Notes: a model not told the origin generated them from the sequence alone. DNA of 64,000 nucleotides from Rivularia sp963920925 (GCF_963920925.1 NZ_CAWUDI010000002.1:124001-188000); one strand, 5' to 3'; positions 8,484-17,637 are shown, numbered from the stretch's first letter. Numbers and translations: made by a program.

Positions 8484-10142
8484 ATGAAACGTCAATGGAA
8501 GTCATTGATACTTGCCTTCAACTGGGTACTACTCTCGTTAGGCACTTCTGTATTTATTATCCTGACTCAATCTCCGCAAATTACTCTGGCAAAAGAACCT
8601 GCTGTAATTATCCAAACCTCTTCAGACGAAACTACTACAGATACCGATAAGAAAAAACCAGAAATATCCACCGAAGAAACCACCGATAAGAAAAAACCCG
8701 AAACAGAAAAAGCCGAAGAAGAAAAACCAACTCCCGAAGAAATTGCTCGTCAGAAAAAACTGATTGAAGGAGACAAGCTTTATCAAGCGGGAAAAATAGC
8801 TGAAGCACAAAAAATATACCGTGAAGCCAAAGATTCTTTTACAAATACATCCGATATCCAGCCACCGAAGACAGCCATAGTTAATCCCGCAGAATTATCT
8901 CCCGCTGGTAAAGTTTATTGGAGAGAAGCACAAGCGGGAATGACGAGTAATTTAAGAACTAAAGCTTTAGTACCGTTAAAACTTTTAGTAGAAAAATATC
9001 CCGAATTTATTCAGGGTAATATATTGTACGCCCAAGCTTTGAAGAAATACGGTCAAGAAGAAAAAGCTTTAGAAATATTAGAAAGGGCTACATCGCTTTA
9101 TCCCAATCAAGCAGAGTTGGTCAAAGTAAGAGTTGATGCGCTTTCAGAAGAGAAAAAATGGATGCAGGCTTCTTTGGCAGCGCGTCAATTTGCCATGCTC
9201 AATCCCGAAAATGCACAAGCTCCCGAATTTACTCAACTTGCGGACGAAAAGCTGAAAAAATACACCTCTTATATCCGTAGAGAAACCAGAGGAAACGCGA
9301 TCGCTAACGTGATTACAGGCGTTGTTGGTTATGCTGCGACGGGTAGTCTTCTCGGCCCCTTTTCCGCTCTCGACTCTACCATGATGCTATTGAAAGGTGA
9401 AAAAGGCGTAGGTCGTTCCGTAGCCAAACAAGCTAAAAAGCGGATGGAATTAATCGAAAACAAAGAAGTAAACGCCTATATTAACGAAATAGGGCAGAAA
9501 CTTGCCAAAATCGGCGGAAGAAATGAATTTGAATACGAATTCTTCGTTATACCCGATGATAGCCTCAACGCCTTTGCTTTACCCGGTGGAAAAGTTTTCA
9601 TCCATACAGGTGCGATCGCCAAAACAAATTCGGAAGCAGAAATAGCTGGATTAATCGGACACGAATTATCTCATGTAGTGTTATCTCACGGATTTCAACT
9701 GGTAACTCAAGGTAACTTAATAGCCAACGTTACCCAGTATATTCCCTATGCAGGAGGAACCGTCGGCAGAATACTCACCTTCGACTACAGCCGCGACATG
9801 GAACGGCAAGCAGACAGATTGGGGACGAGATTATTAACAGCAAGTGGTTACGCTGCTGACGGCTTGCGTAACTTAACAGTAACAATGAAAAAACAGCAGA
9901 AAAACACTCCTCCCGCATGGTTATCTACTCACCCCGGAGGTGGTGAAAGAGTAAGTTATTTAGAAGAATTAATAACCACCAACGGTTACAATCGTTACGC
10001 CTATGAAGGAGTAGCCAAGCATCAACAAATTAAAGATAAAGTTAAGCAAATAATGAAAGAAAGAGAAGAAAAAGAAGACGAAGATAAAAAAGACGGCGAA
10101 GATAAGAAACCCCAGGAAGAAAAGAAGCAAGAAGATAGCTAA
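8484..10142 (+). CDS. Secreted/periplasmic M48 family metalloprotease with TPR-like region
   Basis: The 552-residue protein starts with a basic segment and hydrophobic stretch (about residues 8-28) that serves as signal peptide or anchor. A low-complexity Lys/Glu/Thr linker (45-95) follows, then TPR-like helices (about 160-240), and an M48 peptidase domain with the zinc motif HELSH (393-397) and third ligand E440 in DMERQAD. The arrangement recalls BepA-type proteases of outer-membrane protein quality control, but with TPR-like helices before the protease rather than after. The C-terminus (from about 510) is again Lys/Glu/Asp-rich and probably disordered. A palindromic element follows the stop codon. 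Confidence 0.88.
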   Translation: MKRQWKSLILAFNWVLLSLGTSVFIILTQSPQITLAKEPAVIIQTSSDETTTDTDKKKPEISTEETTDKKKPETEKAEEEKPTPEEIARQKKLIEGDKLYQAGKIAEAQKIYREAKDSFTNTSDIQPPKTAIVNPAELSPAGKVYWREAQAGMTSNLRTKALVPLKLLVEKYPEFIQGNILYAQALKKYGQEEKALEILERATSLYPNQAELVKVRVDALSEEKKWMQASLAARQFAMLNPENAQAPEFTQLADEKLKKYTSYIRRETRGNAIANVITGVVGYAATGSLLGPFSALDSTMMLLKGEKGVGRSVAKQAKKRMELIENKEVNAYINEIGQKLAKIGGRNEFEYEFFVIPDDSLNAFALPGGKVFIHTGAIAKTNSEAEIAGLIGHELSHVVLSHGFQLVTQGNLIANVTQYIPYAGGTVGRILTFDYSRDMERQADRLGTRLLTASGYAADGLRNLTVTMKKQQKNTPPAWLSTHPGGGERVSYLEELITTNGYNRYAYEGVAKHQQIKDKVKQIMKEREEKEDEDKKDGEDKKPQEEKKQEDS

Positions 10143-10151
10143 ATATCATGT

Positions 10152-10205
10152 TCGTAGTAAGGGCTTAAGCCCTCTCATCTAAGGACTAAAGTCCTTACTA
10201 CAAAC
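10152..10205. repeat. Small palindromic element, GTAGTAAGG family
   Basis: The outer arms GTAGTAAGG and CCTTACTAC are inverted, and each arm also contains its own small palindrome (GGGCTTAAGCCC and GGACTAAAGTCC). The whole folds as a cruciform-like structure of about 50 bases just after the metalloprotease stop codon. It may act as a transcription end, but there is no T run. Confidence 0.65.
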
Positions 10206-10323
10206 TTAAGATAGTATGCCAGTTGTACAACTGTGACACAACCAGGAAACTCGCGAATCATTTACAAAAAATCTTCGTCACACAACAAAGAAACTCCCAA
10301 TCATTTTTATAGGAGGATGATTC

Positions 10324-11151
10324 ATGTCATCTAGACCTTTGAAGCTTTTATTTCTCGGCGGTTTGGCAGCATCCGTATTATTCGGTAACGCGCCTGCAAT
10401 GGCACAATATGACTCATCAGACGATGCCGTTGTAGTACCCACAACCGGAAGCACTAGAACCACCACAACCCCCACAGGAACATCAACCACAACCAGAACC
10501 CGTACATCCACACCAACGGGAACATCAACCACAACCTCCACAAGCAGTTCTTCCCAAACCGTTAATACAGCAACACGGTTTAGCTGTCAGATGGATACCA
10601 ACGGCTACACCGTTATGTACTCTCCTGAAAGTCAACCCAACCAATTATTTGCATGGGCAACTCCCCAAGCATTAGGTGGTGGTTGGGATTCACAAAGACG
10701 TTGCGCTACCATTGCTCAGCGCTTAGAAACCTATCGTCCAGATGGATTAGTAGAACTTCGCACTTCAACCTTAAATGGATATGACGTATTATGCGTTACC
10801 AGCGAAGCTCAACCCGATTGTCGTTTAGTATTAACAGTTCCTCCCGGTAGAGACGCTTTCCAAGTACGTAACGACGTTTTCCAAAACTTAGTTTCAGCAG
10901 ACAGCGGACAGTCAACCATCGGCGTTAACACTTATAGAGGTGGTGGATTAGAAGACGCTGTTAATTTAGGTAGAACCTTACTTGGTAACGGTAAGCGTGC
11001 AGCAGTATCTAAAGATGCCATTCAGCTAAAGCCTTTCCTAGATAAGAAAGATGGTGGCAGCGGTAATTTATTGCGAAACGTCAAGAAAACTGTTCCTCAG
11101 TCTAAACCATCTCAATCCGGTACCCGTTTAAATCCTAATTTATTCCGCTAA
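10324..11151 (+). CDS. COP23-domain secreted protein
   Basis: The 275-residue protein has a clear signal peptide (hydrophobic LKLLFLGGLAASVLF, cleavage near AMAQ-YD, residue 28). A Thr/Ser-rich low-complexity linker runs to about residue 78. The globular domain begins FSCQMDTNGYTVMY and includes WATPQALGGGWDSQRRC, and RLVLTVPPGRDA near 180-192; this is the pattern I associate with the cyanobacterial COP23 (circadian-oscillating protein) family. Its four or more cysteines suggest disulphides outside the cytoplasm. The start is fixed by a strong AGGAGG ribosome-binding site at 10311-10316. The function of the family is not established. Confidence 0.8.
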   Translation: MSSRPLKLLFLGGLAASVLFGNAPAMAQYDSSDDAVVVPTTGSTRTTTTPTGTSTTTRTRTSTPTGTSTTTSTSSSSQTVNTATRFSCQMDTNGYTVMYSPESQPNQLFAWATPQALGGGWDSQRRCATIAQRLETYRPDGLVELRTSTLNGYDVLCVTSEAQPDCRLVLTVPPGRDAFQVRNDVFQNLVSADSGQSTIGVNTYRGGGLEDAVNLGRTLLGNGKRAAVSKDAIQLKPFLDKKDGGSGNLLRNVKKTVPQSKPSQSGTRLNPNLFR

Positions 11152-11264
11152 TTCGATTTTGGATTTTGGATTTTGGATTGAAAGACAGTAAACCTAAAAT
11201 ATAAAATCTAACAACTTCGTAATTGTCGCTAGTGCTGTATAAAAATTCAGTTTAGATCCCCCAA

Positions 11265-11289
11265 CCCCCCTTAGAAAAAGGGGGGCTTT
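11265..11289 (+). terminator. Candidate rho-independent terminator after the COP23 gene
   Basis: CCCCCC (11265-11270) pairs with GGGGGG (11280-11285) across a ten-base loop and is followed by CTTTTA. The hairpin belongs to a GATCCCCC-type repeat common in cyanobacterial spacers (compare 42003-42078), so its role as terminator is plausible but not proven. Confidence 0.5.
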
Positions 11290-11398
11290 TATATTTGTAC
11301 CCATTTTTTACTAATATTATTCTTGGGGATTGCAGCAGATGAGAAACATTCCAACGCCTAATATCCCAATGCCCCATACCCAATTCCCAAGTATAAAA

Positions 11399-11899
11399 AT
11401 GTTTAGCAGACCAAAACCGATACAGCCAGAACCCGGACAAGAATCAGTATGGGATTACCCCCGCCCCGCTGTTTTACAAGATATTGATAAACACATACAA
11501 ATTATCTTTAACGGCGAAACTATTGCAGACACTAAGCGAGCCAAGCGCGTCATAGAAACCAGTCATCCTCCCAGTTACTATATTCCCCCCGAAGACATCA
11601 AAATGGAATATTTAATTAAAACACCGCATTCGAGTGTTTGCGAGTGGAAAGGGATTGCGAATTATTACACTATCAAAGTCGGCGATAAAGAAGCACAGAA
11701 TGTAGCTTGGTTTTATACCAATCCCACAGAAGCATTTGCACCTATTAAAGATTATGTAAATTTTTACGCTCATCCAATGGATGCTTGCTACGTGGATGGG
11801 GAAAAAGTCGAACCTCAACCGGGGAACTTTTATGGCGGTTGGATAACTAAAGACGTAGTTGGGCCATTTAAAGGCATTCCCGGCAGTTGGGGATGGTGA
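11399..11899 (+). CDS. DUF427 domain protein
   Basis: From the ATG at 11399 the protein has 166 residues. It shows the DUF427 pattern: VWDYPRPAVLQDI, a central IVFNGETIADTKRAKRVIETSHPPSYYIPPEDI-like region (here IIFNGETIADT), SVCEWKGIANYYTI, and NVAWFYTNPTEAFAPIKDYVNFYAHPMDACYVDGE. The family is a single compact beta-rich domain of unknown biochemical role. I rejected an in-frame start at 11330, because the extra 23 residues are encoded by spacer-repeat DNA (CCCAATGCCCCATACCCAATTCCC-like). An ATG with weak ribosome-binding sequence remains. A palindromic element lies just downstream. Confidence 0.85.
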   Translation: MFSRPKPIQPEPGQESVWDYPRPAVLQDIDKHIQIIFNGETIADTKRAKRVIETSHPPSYYIPPEDIKMEYLIKTPHSSVCEWKGIANYYTIKVGDKEAQNVAWFYTNPTEAFAPIKDYVNFYAHPMDACYVDGEKVEPQPGNFYGGWITKDVVGPFKGIPGSWGW

Positions 11900-11930
11900 G
11901 GAGAGTTGGGAGTTAAAGGATATTTGATGA

Positions 11931-12050
11931 GTATCCGGCGGTTGAAACCGCTGCTACACCGCTCATTGTCCACCTCCGTGGACTAATTAATTTACAACCC
12001 GCGCAGGCGGGTTTTGTTTGTGTAGACGCGGTTTCAACCGCCGGGTATAT
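11931..12050 (-). repeat. Palindromic element, copy A of the GCGGTTGAAACCGC family
   Basis: Outer inverted arms are at 11935-11959 (CCGGCGGTTGAAACCGCTGC...) and 12020-12044. Each arm holds its own hairpin (GCGGTT/AACCGC). Two inner hairpins are GTCCAC..GTGGAC (11969-11984) and ACCCGC..GCGGGT (11997-12012). Read on the minus strand it aligns along its length with the copy at 50675-50790. It is non-coding. Confidence 0.8.
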
Positions 12051-12121
12051 TTAGGAACACACTCCTGACTTCTAACTCCTCATCCCCCATTTCCAATGCC
12101 CTATCACCTATGCCCAATTCC

Positions 12122-13120
12122 CTATTTATCAAATATTAAATAAGTACCTTCCAATCCTTCTAAAATTGTCCGAGTATTGGCTACCATCATTTTTTGATAA
12201 GTGTCTGCTTCGCTTCCAGTTAAACTCAATTTTTCTGTATAAAGCTGTCTTTCTGATATGTTTATCCGTGCTTCTTTGGCGACAGATTTGATTAATTCAG
12301 GACTAATTGTAGGCTGAGCAAATATTGTCGGTACTTGGCTTTTTACTAATGTTTTAGCTAATAGTTTAACTTTCGTATCTGATGTTTGTTCTGTAGGACT
12401 AATAAATCTCAATGTTCCTGCTAGTTTCAAATCATAAGCACGAACATAATAAGCCATTGAGTTATGAGTTGTAATTAAGGTACGTTTCTTTGGAGGAATA
12501 CTCTCAATTCTGGTTTTTATCCAGCTATCTAACTGTAAAAGCTGGTTCTTTATTTTCTTAGTATTACTCTGATAAACTTCGGCATTTTCGGGTATGGTTC
12601 TGGCTAAATTAATACTAATTACATCTACCATTTTGACAGCATTTTTAGCATTGTGCCACACGTAAGGGTCCGCGACTTTTTTACCGTTTCTAGTTTTCAT
12701 TAACGGTGAAGGTACGGCAATTTTTGCTACAGGTACTTTAGGAGCTTTATTTTTACTTGAAAGAATAAATTTTTCTAATCCAGGTTCTAAATTATAACCG
12801 TTAAAAATAATTAATTTAGCTTGATTTATCGCTTGCTGATCTGCTGGTGTTGGCTGATAAACTTTTGGGTTAATTGATGGTGGAGTTAAGCAAATAAGAT
12901 TAATTGTTTCTGCTGCTATTTGTTTTGTTAAATCGCATAAAACACTTGTTGTTGCCACAACTTGCGGTAAATCTTTTTGTACTACTGTAGTGGTAGTTAC
13001 AGTTGTCGTATAAGAGGAAGTTTTATTTGAATTATCAAAGTTGTCACAGCCATAAACTGATAGAGTAAAGATAGTAAAGAAAATACGCAAAACTTTGTTT
13101 ACAGGTAGTTTTTCTAACAT
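12122..13120 (-). CDS. Metal-type ABC transporter solute-binding lipoprotein (ZnuA/MntC-like), unusual ligand set
   Basis: From the ATG at 13120 the protein has 332 residues: a basic start, a hydrophobic stretch and the lipobox SVYGC (Cys about residue 25). The rest follows the cluster-9 metal-binding protein fold: VVATTSVLCDLTKQIA, a lid region, HNSMAYYVRAYDL, and a C-terminal DTYQKMM. The first histidine of the usual PHxYxP motif is Lys (NPKVYQPTPAD) and the DPHVW histidine is Tyr (DPYVWHN), so two expected metal ligands are absent. The ATG at 13156 would add 12 residues. No permease or ATPase gene is adjacent. Metal specificity is therefore uncertain. Confidence 0.8.
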   Translation of the reverse strand: MLEKLPVNKVLRIFFTIFTLSVYGCDNFDNSNKTSSYTTTVTTTTVVQKDLPQVVATTSVLCDLTKQIAAETINLICLTPPSINPKVYQPTPADQQAINQAKLIIFNGYNLEPGLEKFILSSKNKAPKVPVAKIAVPSPLMKTRNGKKVADPYVWHNAKNAVKMVDVISINLARTIPENAEVYQSNTKKIKNQLLQLDSWIKTRIESIPPKKRTLITTHNSMAYYVRAYDLKLAGTLRFISPTEQTSDTKVKLLAKTLVKSQVPTIFAQPTISPELIKSVAKEARINISERQLYTEKLSLTGSEADTYQKMMVANTRTILEGLEGTYLIFDK

Positions 13121-13178
13121 AAACTTATAATTGGCATTTGTTTGATTTTGTCGCACACTACTTGTTTTTCTGATTTAG

Positions 13179-13191
13179 AATGATTATCATT
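13179..13191. promoter_or_regulatory. Candidate Fur/Zur-family operator
   Basis: AATGATTATCATT is a perfect 6-1-6 inverted repeat with T at the centre. It sits in the divergent spacer, 58 bases upstream of the lipoprotein start at 13120 and 34 bases upstream of the ATPase start at 13226. The sequence resembles known Fur and Zur boxes (TGATAATCATTATCA-like cores). Which regulator binds cannot be told from the site. Confidence 0.7.
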
Positions 13192-13225
13192 GTCACTGAA
13201 ACAAATATTTCTTCAGCATTAAGAT

Positions 13226-14182
13226 ATGGTAATGACTATAAATACAGTTAATGCATCTTCTAATCAAGAACTTGTCATAGCTTTAATGGGTAAAGGTGGA
13301 ACGGGTAAAACTTTTACTTCACTCGGTTTAATTCAAAGTTTGAGAAAGTTGGATAAAGCAATGATTGTAGCGGATGCAGATACTAATAGGTCACTTTCGC
13401 GCTATCTTACTGCTCATTATTTGGGATATGGGGAAGAGGAGCTAAAGCAACTTCCGTTGATGACTCAAGCTGAGCAAGATTTTTACGAGTTTCAGCAATT
13501 GGATTCCGAGCAAACCTATCGCGATTTTTACGGTACAAGCTTTGATGAAGTTAAGAAATTTTCAGTTGAGCCACCGGATTCTTTTACCCAAAAGTACATT
13601 AAATCCCTTGACGACAAACTCGCGCTGATGTCGGTGGGAACCAGTGCTATGCGGATGGAAGAACTTTATTCTACTCGTTGTTCTCACGCAACGTTGAACC
13701 CGTTAAAAGCTTGGTTGGCTTTATCTACAAACGGGATTGTTGTTTTAGATTGCGGTGGTGGTGAGGATGCCGGTAGATTTGGTTTACCCATTGGTGTGAA
13801 TGTGGTGGTTGTGGTAGTAGAAGCAACTCCCGACGCGATCGCGATTTCCGAAGATATCCGCGCTATCGATGAAGAATTGGGAATTCCCGTAGTTTATGTT
13901 TTGAATAAGTGTCTCAATCAGTTTCCAGAAGTTGAAGCTTTTGAAGCGGAACATCAAGACACCATTATCGGTAAAATTCCTTTTATACCGACAATTTATG
14001 GGAAAAATCCCTTAGAAGTATTTGGCGAAATTGAAAGTATATTTACGCCAATGGTTGAGAAAATTCTTGCTCAAAAATTAAGTTCACCCCAGGAAAGATG
14101 GGAAAGAGTGCTGAGATGGCAAGAAAGATTGCAGCAGCAGCGAGAAACGAATAAAAGTCAACCCTTTAGTTTCATTTCTTAA
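13226..14182 (+). CDS. CooC/MinD-like P-loop ATPase
   Basis: The 318-residue protein has the deviant Walker A motif GKGGTGKT (about residues 22-29), the switch VADADTNRSLSRYL (44-57), and VVLDCGGGEDAGRFGLP (about 172-188), then VVVVVEATPDAIAISEDI and YVLNKCLNQ. The stretch RCSHATLNPLKAWL before the Walker B region recalls CooC, the nickel-insertion ATPase, although the CooC Cys-X-Cys is reduced to one Cys. MinD/ParA/CooC proteins are ATP-dependent dimers acting in metal insertion or positioning. The gene shares a palindromic operator with a metal-type binding protein, which favours a metal-related role. That is inference. Confidence 0.75.
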   Translation: MVMTINTVNASSNQELVIALMGKGGTGKTFTSLGLIQSLRKLDKAMIVADADTNRSLSRYLTAHYLGYGEEELKQLPLMTQAEQDFYEFQQLDSEQTYRDFYGTSFDEVKKFSVEPPDSFTQKYIKSLDDKLALMSVGTSAMRMEELYSTRCSHATLNPLKAWLALSTNGIVVLDCGGGEDAGRFGLPIGVNVVVVVVEATPDAIAISEDIRAIDEELGIPVVYVLNKCLNQFPEVEAFEAEHQDTIIGKIPFIPTIYGKNPLEVFGEIESIFTPMVEKILAQKLSSPQERWERVLRWQERLQQQRETNKSQPFSFIS

Positions 14183-14242
14183 CTCAAAACAAAACTCCGC
14201 GCTCCTTCGCGCTTCCCTTTGCGTCACTCTGCGTTCAAAAAC

Positions 14243-16411
14243 CTATAAATTCCCAAATTTCGGACTCCACCACCCCTTTGCAGTATTAAAATAAACCGCT
14301 TCTTTGTGCTTGCTATCCTGCCATGATTTAGAATCCGAACACCGCAACATCGATTTCTTTTGCCCTTCTTTTGTATAAGCGTATTCTTCTAAAGGTTTCT
14401 TGCATACCGGGCAAGGATACTTGGTAATTTTTGCTGGAGGTTTTTGAGCAACTGCGGTTTTATCTGCTTTTGAATCTTTTGATCCTGGAGCTTGCCACTT
14501 TTTCTCATAATCGCTCCAAAATAAAACCACGTTTTCACAACCGCTGACGCATTTAAGAAAATATTTCTTTTTAACTTTGCTGCTCTTAATTTTTGCTAAA
14601 TGATTGTTGCATTCGGGACAGCGAGTTCTCGATTTATCATATTGACGTTCTGTTGCAGGATAATTCTTCTTCCCATTCGATGCAGCGATGGGTACAGTTT
14701 TCGCTTTTACTAAAGCTGGTGCAAAGTAATCTTGATTCCAATTAGTTAAATATTTCTGCCAAGGTTGTTTTCCCGAAGCAATGCGATCGAGCGCATCTTC
14801 CATTTGTGCAGTAAATTCTGTTTTTAATAAATCTGGTAAGGCTTTCTGTAAAAAATCATCTACCTCCAATCCCAAAGTTGTCGGTTGTAAAATCGCTTTT
14901 GTTAATTCTACATAACCGCGTTTTTTCAAAGTTGCAATTGTGGGAGAATAAGTGCTGGGACGACCAATTCCTTTGCGTTCCATTAACTGAACTAACTTCG
15001 GTTCGCTGTATCTTGGTGGTGGTTGAGTTTGTTTCTTCTCGTGTCCGGCATTTTCTAAAGTTAGTATTTGTCCTTGTTGTAAATTGGGTAAAAGCGTATC
15101 TTTACTTAAATTTGCCCAGTATTTCGCATAGCCGAGAAACTCTACTATTTGTCCCCTCGCTTGCCACAGTACTTCACCCGATTTAATAATTACTAAAGTT
15201 TTACGAAGTTGAGCGGGACGACATTGAGAAGCAACCGCTCTTTTCCATATCAATACATATAAATTAAATTCGTCTGGTAAAAGTTCAACTCGCAACTCTA
15301 CGGAAGGACGAAATACGTTAGTAGGACGAATTGCTTCGTGGGCTTCCTGAGCATTTTTTTTACTGCGATATGTTGCCGTTTTATTTGGTAAATTCTGCGG
15401 GTCATTTTGCTCCAACCACTTACGCACGCTGGCGCAGAACTCCGGACTCAACATGACTGAATCCGTCCGCATATAAGTAATTAAACCCGCTTCATACAGC
15501 TTTTGCGCTACCTGCATGGTTTTTTCGGGTGCAAATTTCAACCTTGAACCAGCAGCTTGTTGCAGCGTGGAAGTAATAAAAGGAGGAGGTGGTTGACGAC
15601 TGGAAATTTTTCCTTCGTATTGGATAATTTGATGGGGATGATTTCGGGCTTCCGTTACCAAACGTTCGGCTTCAGCTTCCGAAAGTACGCGAGTGGATTC
15701 GCTGGTAACTGAATTCTTAATTACTGTGTCATCATTCTCGCGATCGTCTTGCTCTGCCGTCTCCGAGGAAGAATTCACCATTCCCTTGTAAAAAGCGCGG
15801 AACCCTTCAACATAATCTACCCAAACGCTCCAATAATCTTGGGGTACAAAAGCGAGAATTTCTCTCTCTCGCTGACAGATTAAATGTAGAGTTGCACTTT
15901 GAACTCTTCCAACGCTCTTTGCACCATTATTCAAAGCCCAAACTAACGGACTTCCTTTGTAACCAACTAATTTATCTAGGCAATCTCGGCACAATCCAGC
16001 ACCAACCAGATTAGCATCCAGCCTTCTAGGCTTAGCCACAGCAGCCCGCACCGCAGATTCCGTAATCTCCGTATAAACAACCCGTTTCGGTTCCCTTAAT
16101 CCCAAAGCTTCTTTAAGATGCCAAGCAATCGTTTCCCCTTCTCGATCCGGATCTGTAGCTAAAACCACTTCCTGAACTTGTTTAGCCGCAGCTTTTAACT
16201 TACTAATAGTCTCCTTCGCTTGCTGGCTGCGCGGAATGTAGCGACACCGCACATCATTGCCATCCATAGTAAAGCCCAGAGAATCCTCACCTTCATTGCT
16301 GAGTTCTCGAATGTGCCCGCAACTAGCGCGAACAATCCACTCACTTCCCAGAATTTTACTCAGCTTCTTAACTTTACCGGGAGATTCGACTATCAAAAGG
16401 CGTTTGGGCAT
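14243..16411 (-). CDS. topA: DNA topoisomerase I (type IA)
   Basis: The 722-residue protein has an N-terminal Toprim domain (IVESPGK at 7-13; ATDPDREGET at 85-94), the DNA-gate and active-site region with Y313 in ITYMRTDS (311-318), and GIGRPSTYSPTIATL. It ends in two Cys4-type zinc-binding segments starting CPECNNHLAK and CPVCKKPLEE. It relaxes negatively supercoiled DNA by transient single-strand breakage. At 722 residues it is shorter than many cyanobacterial TopA proteins and may be a second, accessory paralogue. The insertion between about 212 and 245 is acidic and low in conservation. Confidence 0.92.
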   Translation of the reverse strand: MPKRLLIVESPGKVKKLSKILGSEWIVRASCGHIRELSNEGEDSLGFTMDGNDVRCRYIPRSQQAKETISKLKAAAKQVQEVVLATDPDREGETIAWHLKEALGLREPKRVVYTEITESAVRAAVAKPRRLDANLVGAGLCRDCLDKLVGYKGSPLVWALNNGAKSVGRVQSATLHLICQREREILAFVPQDYWSVWVDYVEGFRAFYKGMVNSSSETAEQDDRENDDTVIKNSVTSESTRVLSEAEAERLVTEARNHPHQIIQYEGKISSRQPPPPFITSTLQQAAGSRLKFAPEKTMQVAQKLYEAGLITYMRTDSVMLSPEFCASVRKWLEQNDPQNLPNKTATYRSKKNAQEAHEAIRPTNVFRPSVELRVELLPDEFNLYVLIWKRAVASQCRPAQLRKTLVIIKSGEVLWQARGQIVEFLGYAKYWANLSKDTLLPNLQQGQILTLENAGHEKKQTQPPPRYSEPKLVQLMERKGIGRPSTYSPTIATLKKRGYVELTKAILQPTTLGLEVDDFLQKALPDLLKTEFTAQMEDALDRIASGKQPWQKYLTNWNQDYFAPALVKAKTVPIAASNGKKNYPATERQYDKSRTRCPECNNHLAKIKSSKVKKKYFLKCVSGCENVVLFWSDYEKKWQAPGSKDSKADKTAVAQKPPAKITKYPCPVCKKPLEEYAYTKEGQKKSMLRCSDSKSWQDSKHKEAVYFNTAKGWWSPKFGNL

Positions 16412-16973
16412 GACACCAATATTTAAAGATGCAACTTAAAAAAGACTTATTTGATATGACAGTTATAGTACAGTCGTGAAGGAATATTTTTATTTTGATT
16501 AAAAAAATTAATAAATATTAGAATTGGGCATCGGGCATTGGGGAGATAGGGAGATAGGGAGATGGGGAGACAAGGGGACAATGAGAAATTTAACCTTTGA
16601 CCTTTAACCTTAATTATTCCTCTTTCTCATTTATTAAAAAAAACTGAAAATTATTAGAATCAGTAACCTTTTTGATAAGAAATGTTAAGCCAACTAAATT
16701 TAATGCTTCTATCTAAAGGATTAAATATTTAGTTTGTAATCGCTCGTATGCCTTTGGATAGATGATAAAAACGAATTAACTAGATAAATCATAAATAAAG
16801 GGCAAAACAGAATTACGAAATATTAACTGTAAAGTTTGTTTAATAAATGCTCATTTTCCCATTCACTTTCTATATACTTGGTTTCTATGAATGTTGAATA
16901 TGTTGATCCCGATGGGATTTAATAAATAATCGCTCGTTTTCAAATTATATATTGTACTCTTGGAGGAAAAATA
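16412..16973. other. Intergenic with tandem octamer repeat
   Basis: The 562-base spacer between topA (leftward) and a small membrane protein gene (rightward) contains a GGGAGATA/GGGAGATG tandem tract around 16538-16578. The remainder is AT-rich DNA without a plausible gene. The downstream gene has its own GGAGG at 16962-16966. Confidence 0.5.
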
Positions 16974-17351
16974 ATGGCTTTATCACAAACGACTAATATG
17001 GGAAAAACCTACTCCTTACTAATGATCAAAAGCTTTTTAATATGGACTTTTACACTGGCAGTATGCTTGCTGGTTGTCGGTTTTCCTTTAGTGGTTTTAA
17101 TGGCTACGGTTGGATGTTTGCTTTCTATTGTTCTCCAATCTGTAATGCCAGCTAGCGCAGTTTTGGTTGTAGCAGGCAGCTTGATTATGTTTAATGTTTT
17201 GGCAGTAGTAGTTGGTGCTGGCGTGTTAACACTTCGAGGCGTTCATCCTACAGAAATTAAATGGTTAAGCTGGCTGCATGGGGAAGAAGAAGAATTAAAG
17301 GCAAGTGTTTATGCTGCTTGTCCTTTAACTTGCGAGGTGGAGTCATTTTAG
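16974..17351 (+). CDS. Small hydrophobic membrane protein, unknown
   Basis: I do not recognise this 125-residue protein. It has a short polar start (about 17 residues), then two strongly hydrophobic stretches: about residues 17-57 (FLIWTFTLAVCLLVVGFPLVVL and beyond) and about 60-87 (ASAVLVVAGSLIMFNVLAVVVGAGVL). A polar tail contains HPTEIKWLSWLHGEEEE. It is probably an inner or thylakoid membrane protein with two or three spans. The start is well supported by GGAGG eight bases upstream, and a rho-independent terminator follows, so it is a genuine monocistronic gene. Confidence 0.7.
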   Translation: MALSQTTNMGKTYSLLMIKSFLIWTFTLAVCLLVVGFPLVVLMATVGCLLSIVLQSVMPASAVLVVAGSLIMFNVLAVVVGAGVLTLRGVHPTEIKWLSWLHGEEEELKASVYAACPLTCEVESF

Positions 17352-17405
17352 TTTGTGATATGAAATCGTAGCCATGATTGCTAAATTCGACAAATAGTGC
17401 AACTG

Positions 17406-17426
17406 CCCGGTTTAACCGGGTTTTTT
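17406..17426 (+). terminator. Rho-independent terminator
   Basis: CCCGG (17406-17410) pairs with CCGGG (17416-17420) around TTTAA, followed directly by six T. It lies 55 bases after the stop codon of the small membrane protein gene. Confidence 0.85.
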
Positions 17427-17637
17427 CATTTTTATACGTGATTGGGCATCGGAATAGTTAGGAGTTAGGAGTTAAGAGTTAAGAGTTATTTCTCCTTCTC
17501 CCCTTGTCCCCTTGTCCCCCCATCCCCCTCTCCCCTAATCCCCTCTCCCCATCTTCTAAAATTGTGACAATAGACTATTGACGGATCGCCTCTATGGTAA
17601 TGAGTATTGACTATTAACTAATGAATTATGAATAATT

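Noticed and set aside
12122..13120. A full zinc or manganese ABC transporter operon
   Set aside because: No permease or ATPase gene is adjacent to the binding protein; the neighbours are a P-loop ATPase of another class and a DUF427 gene.
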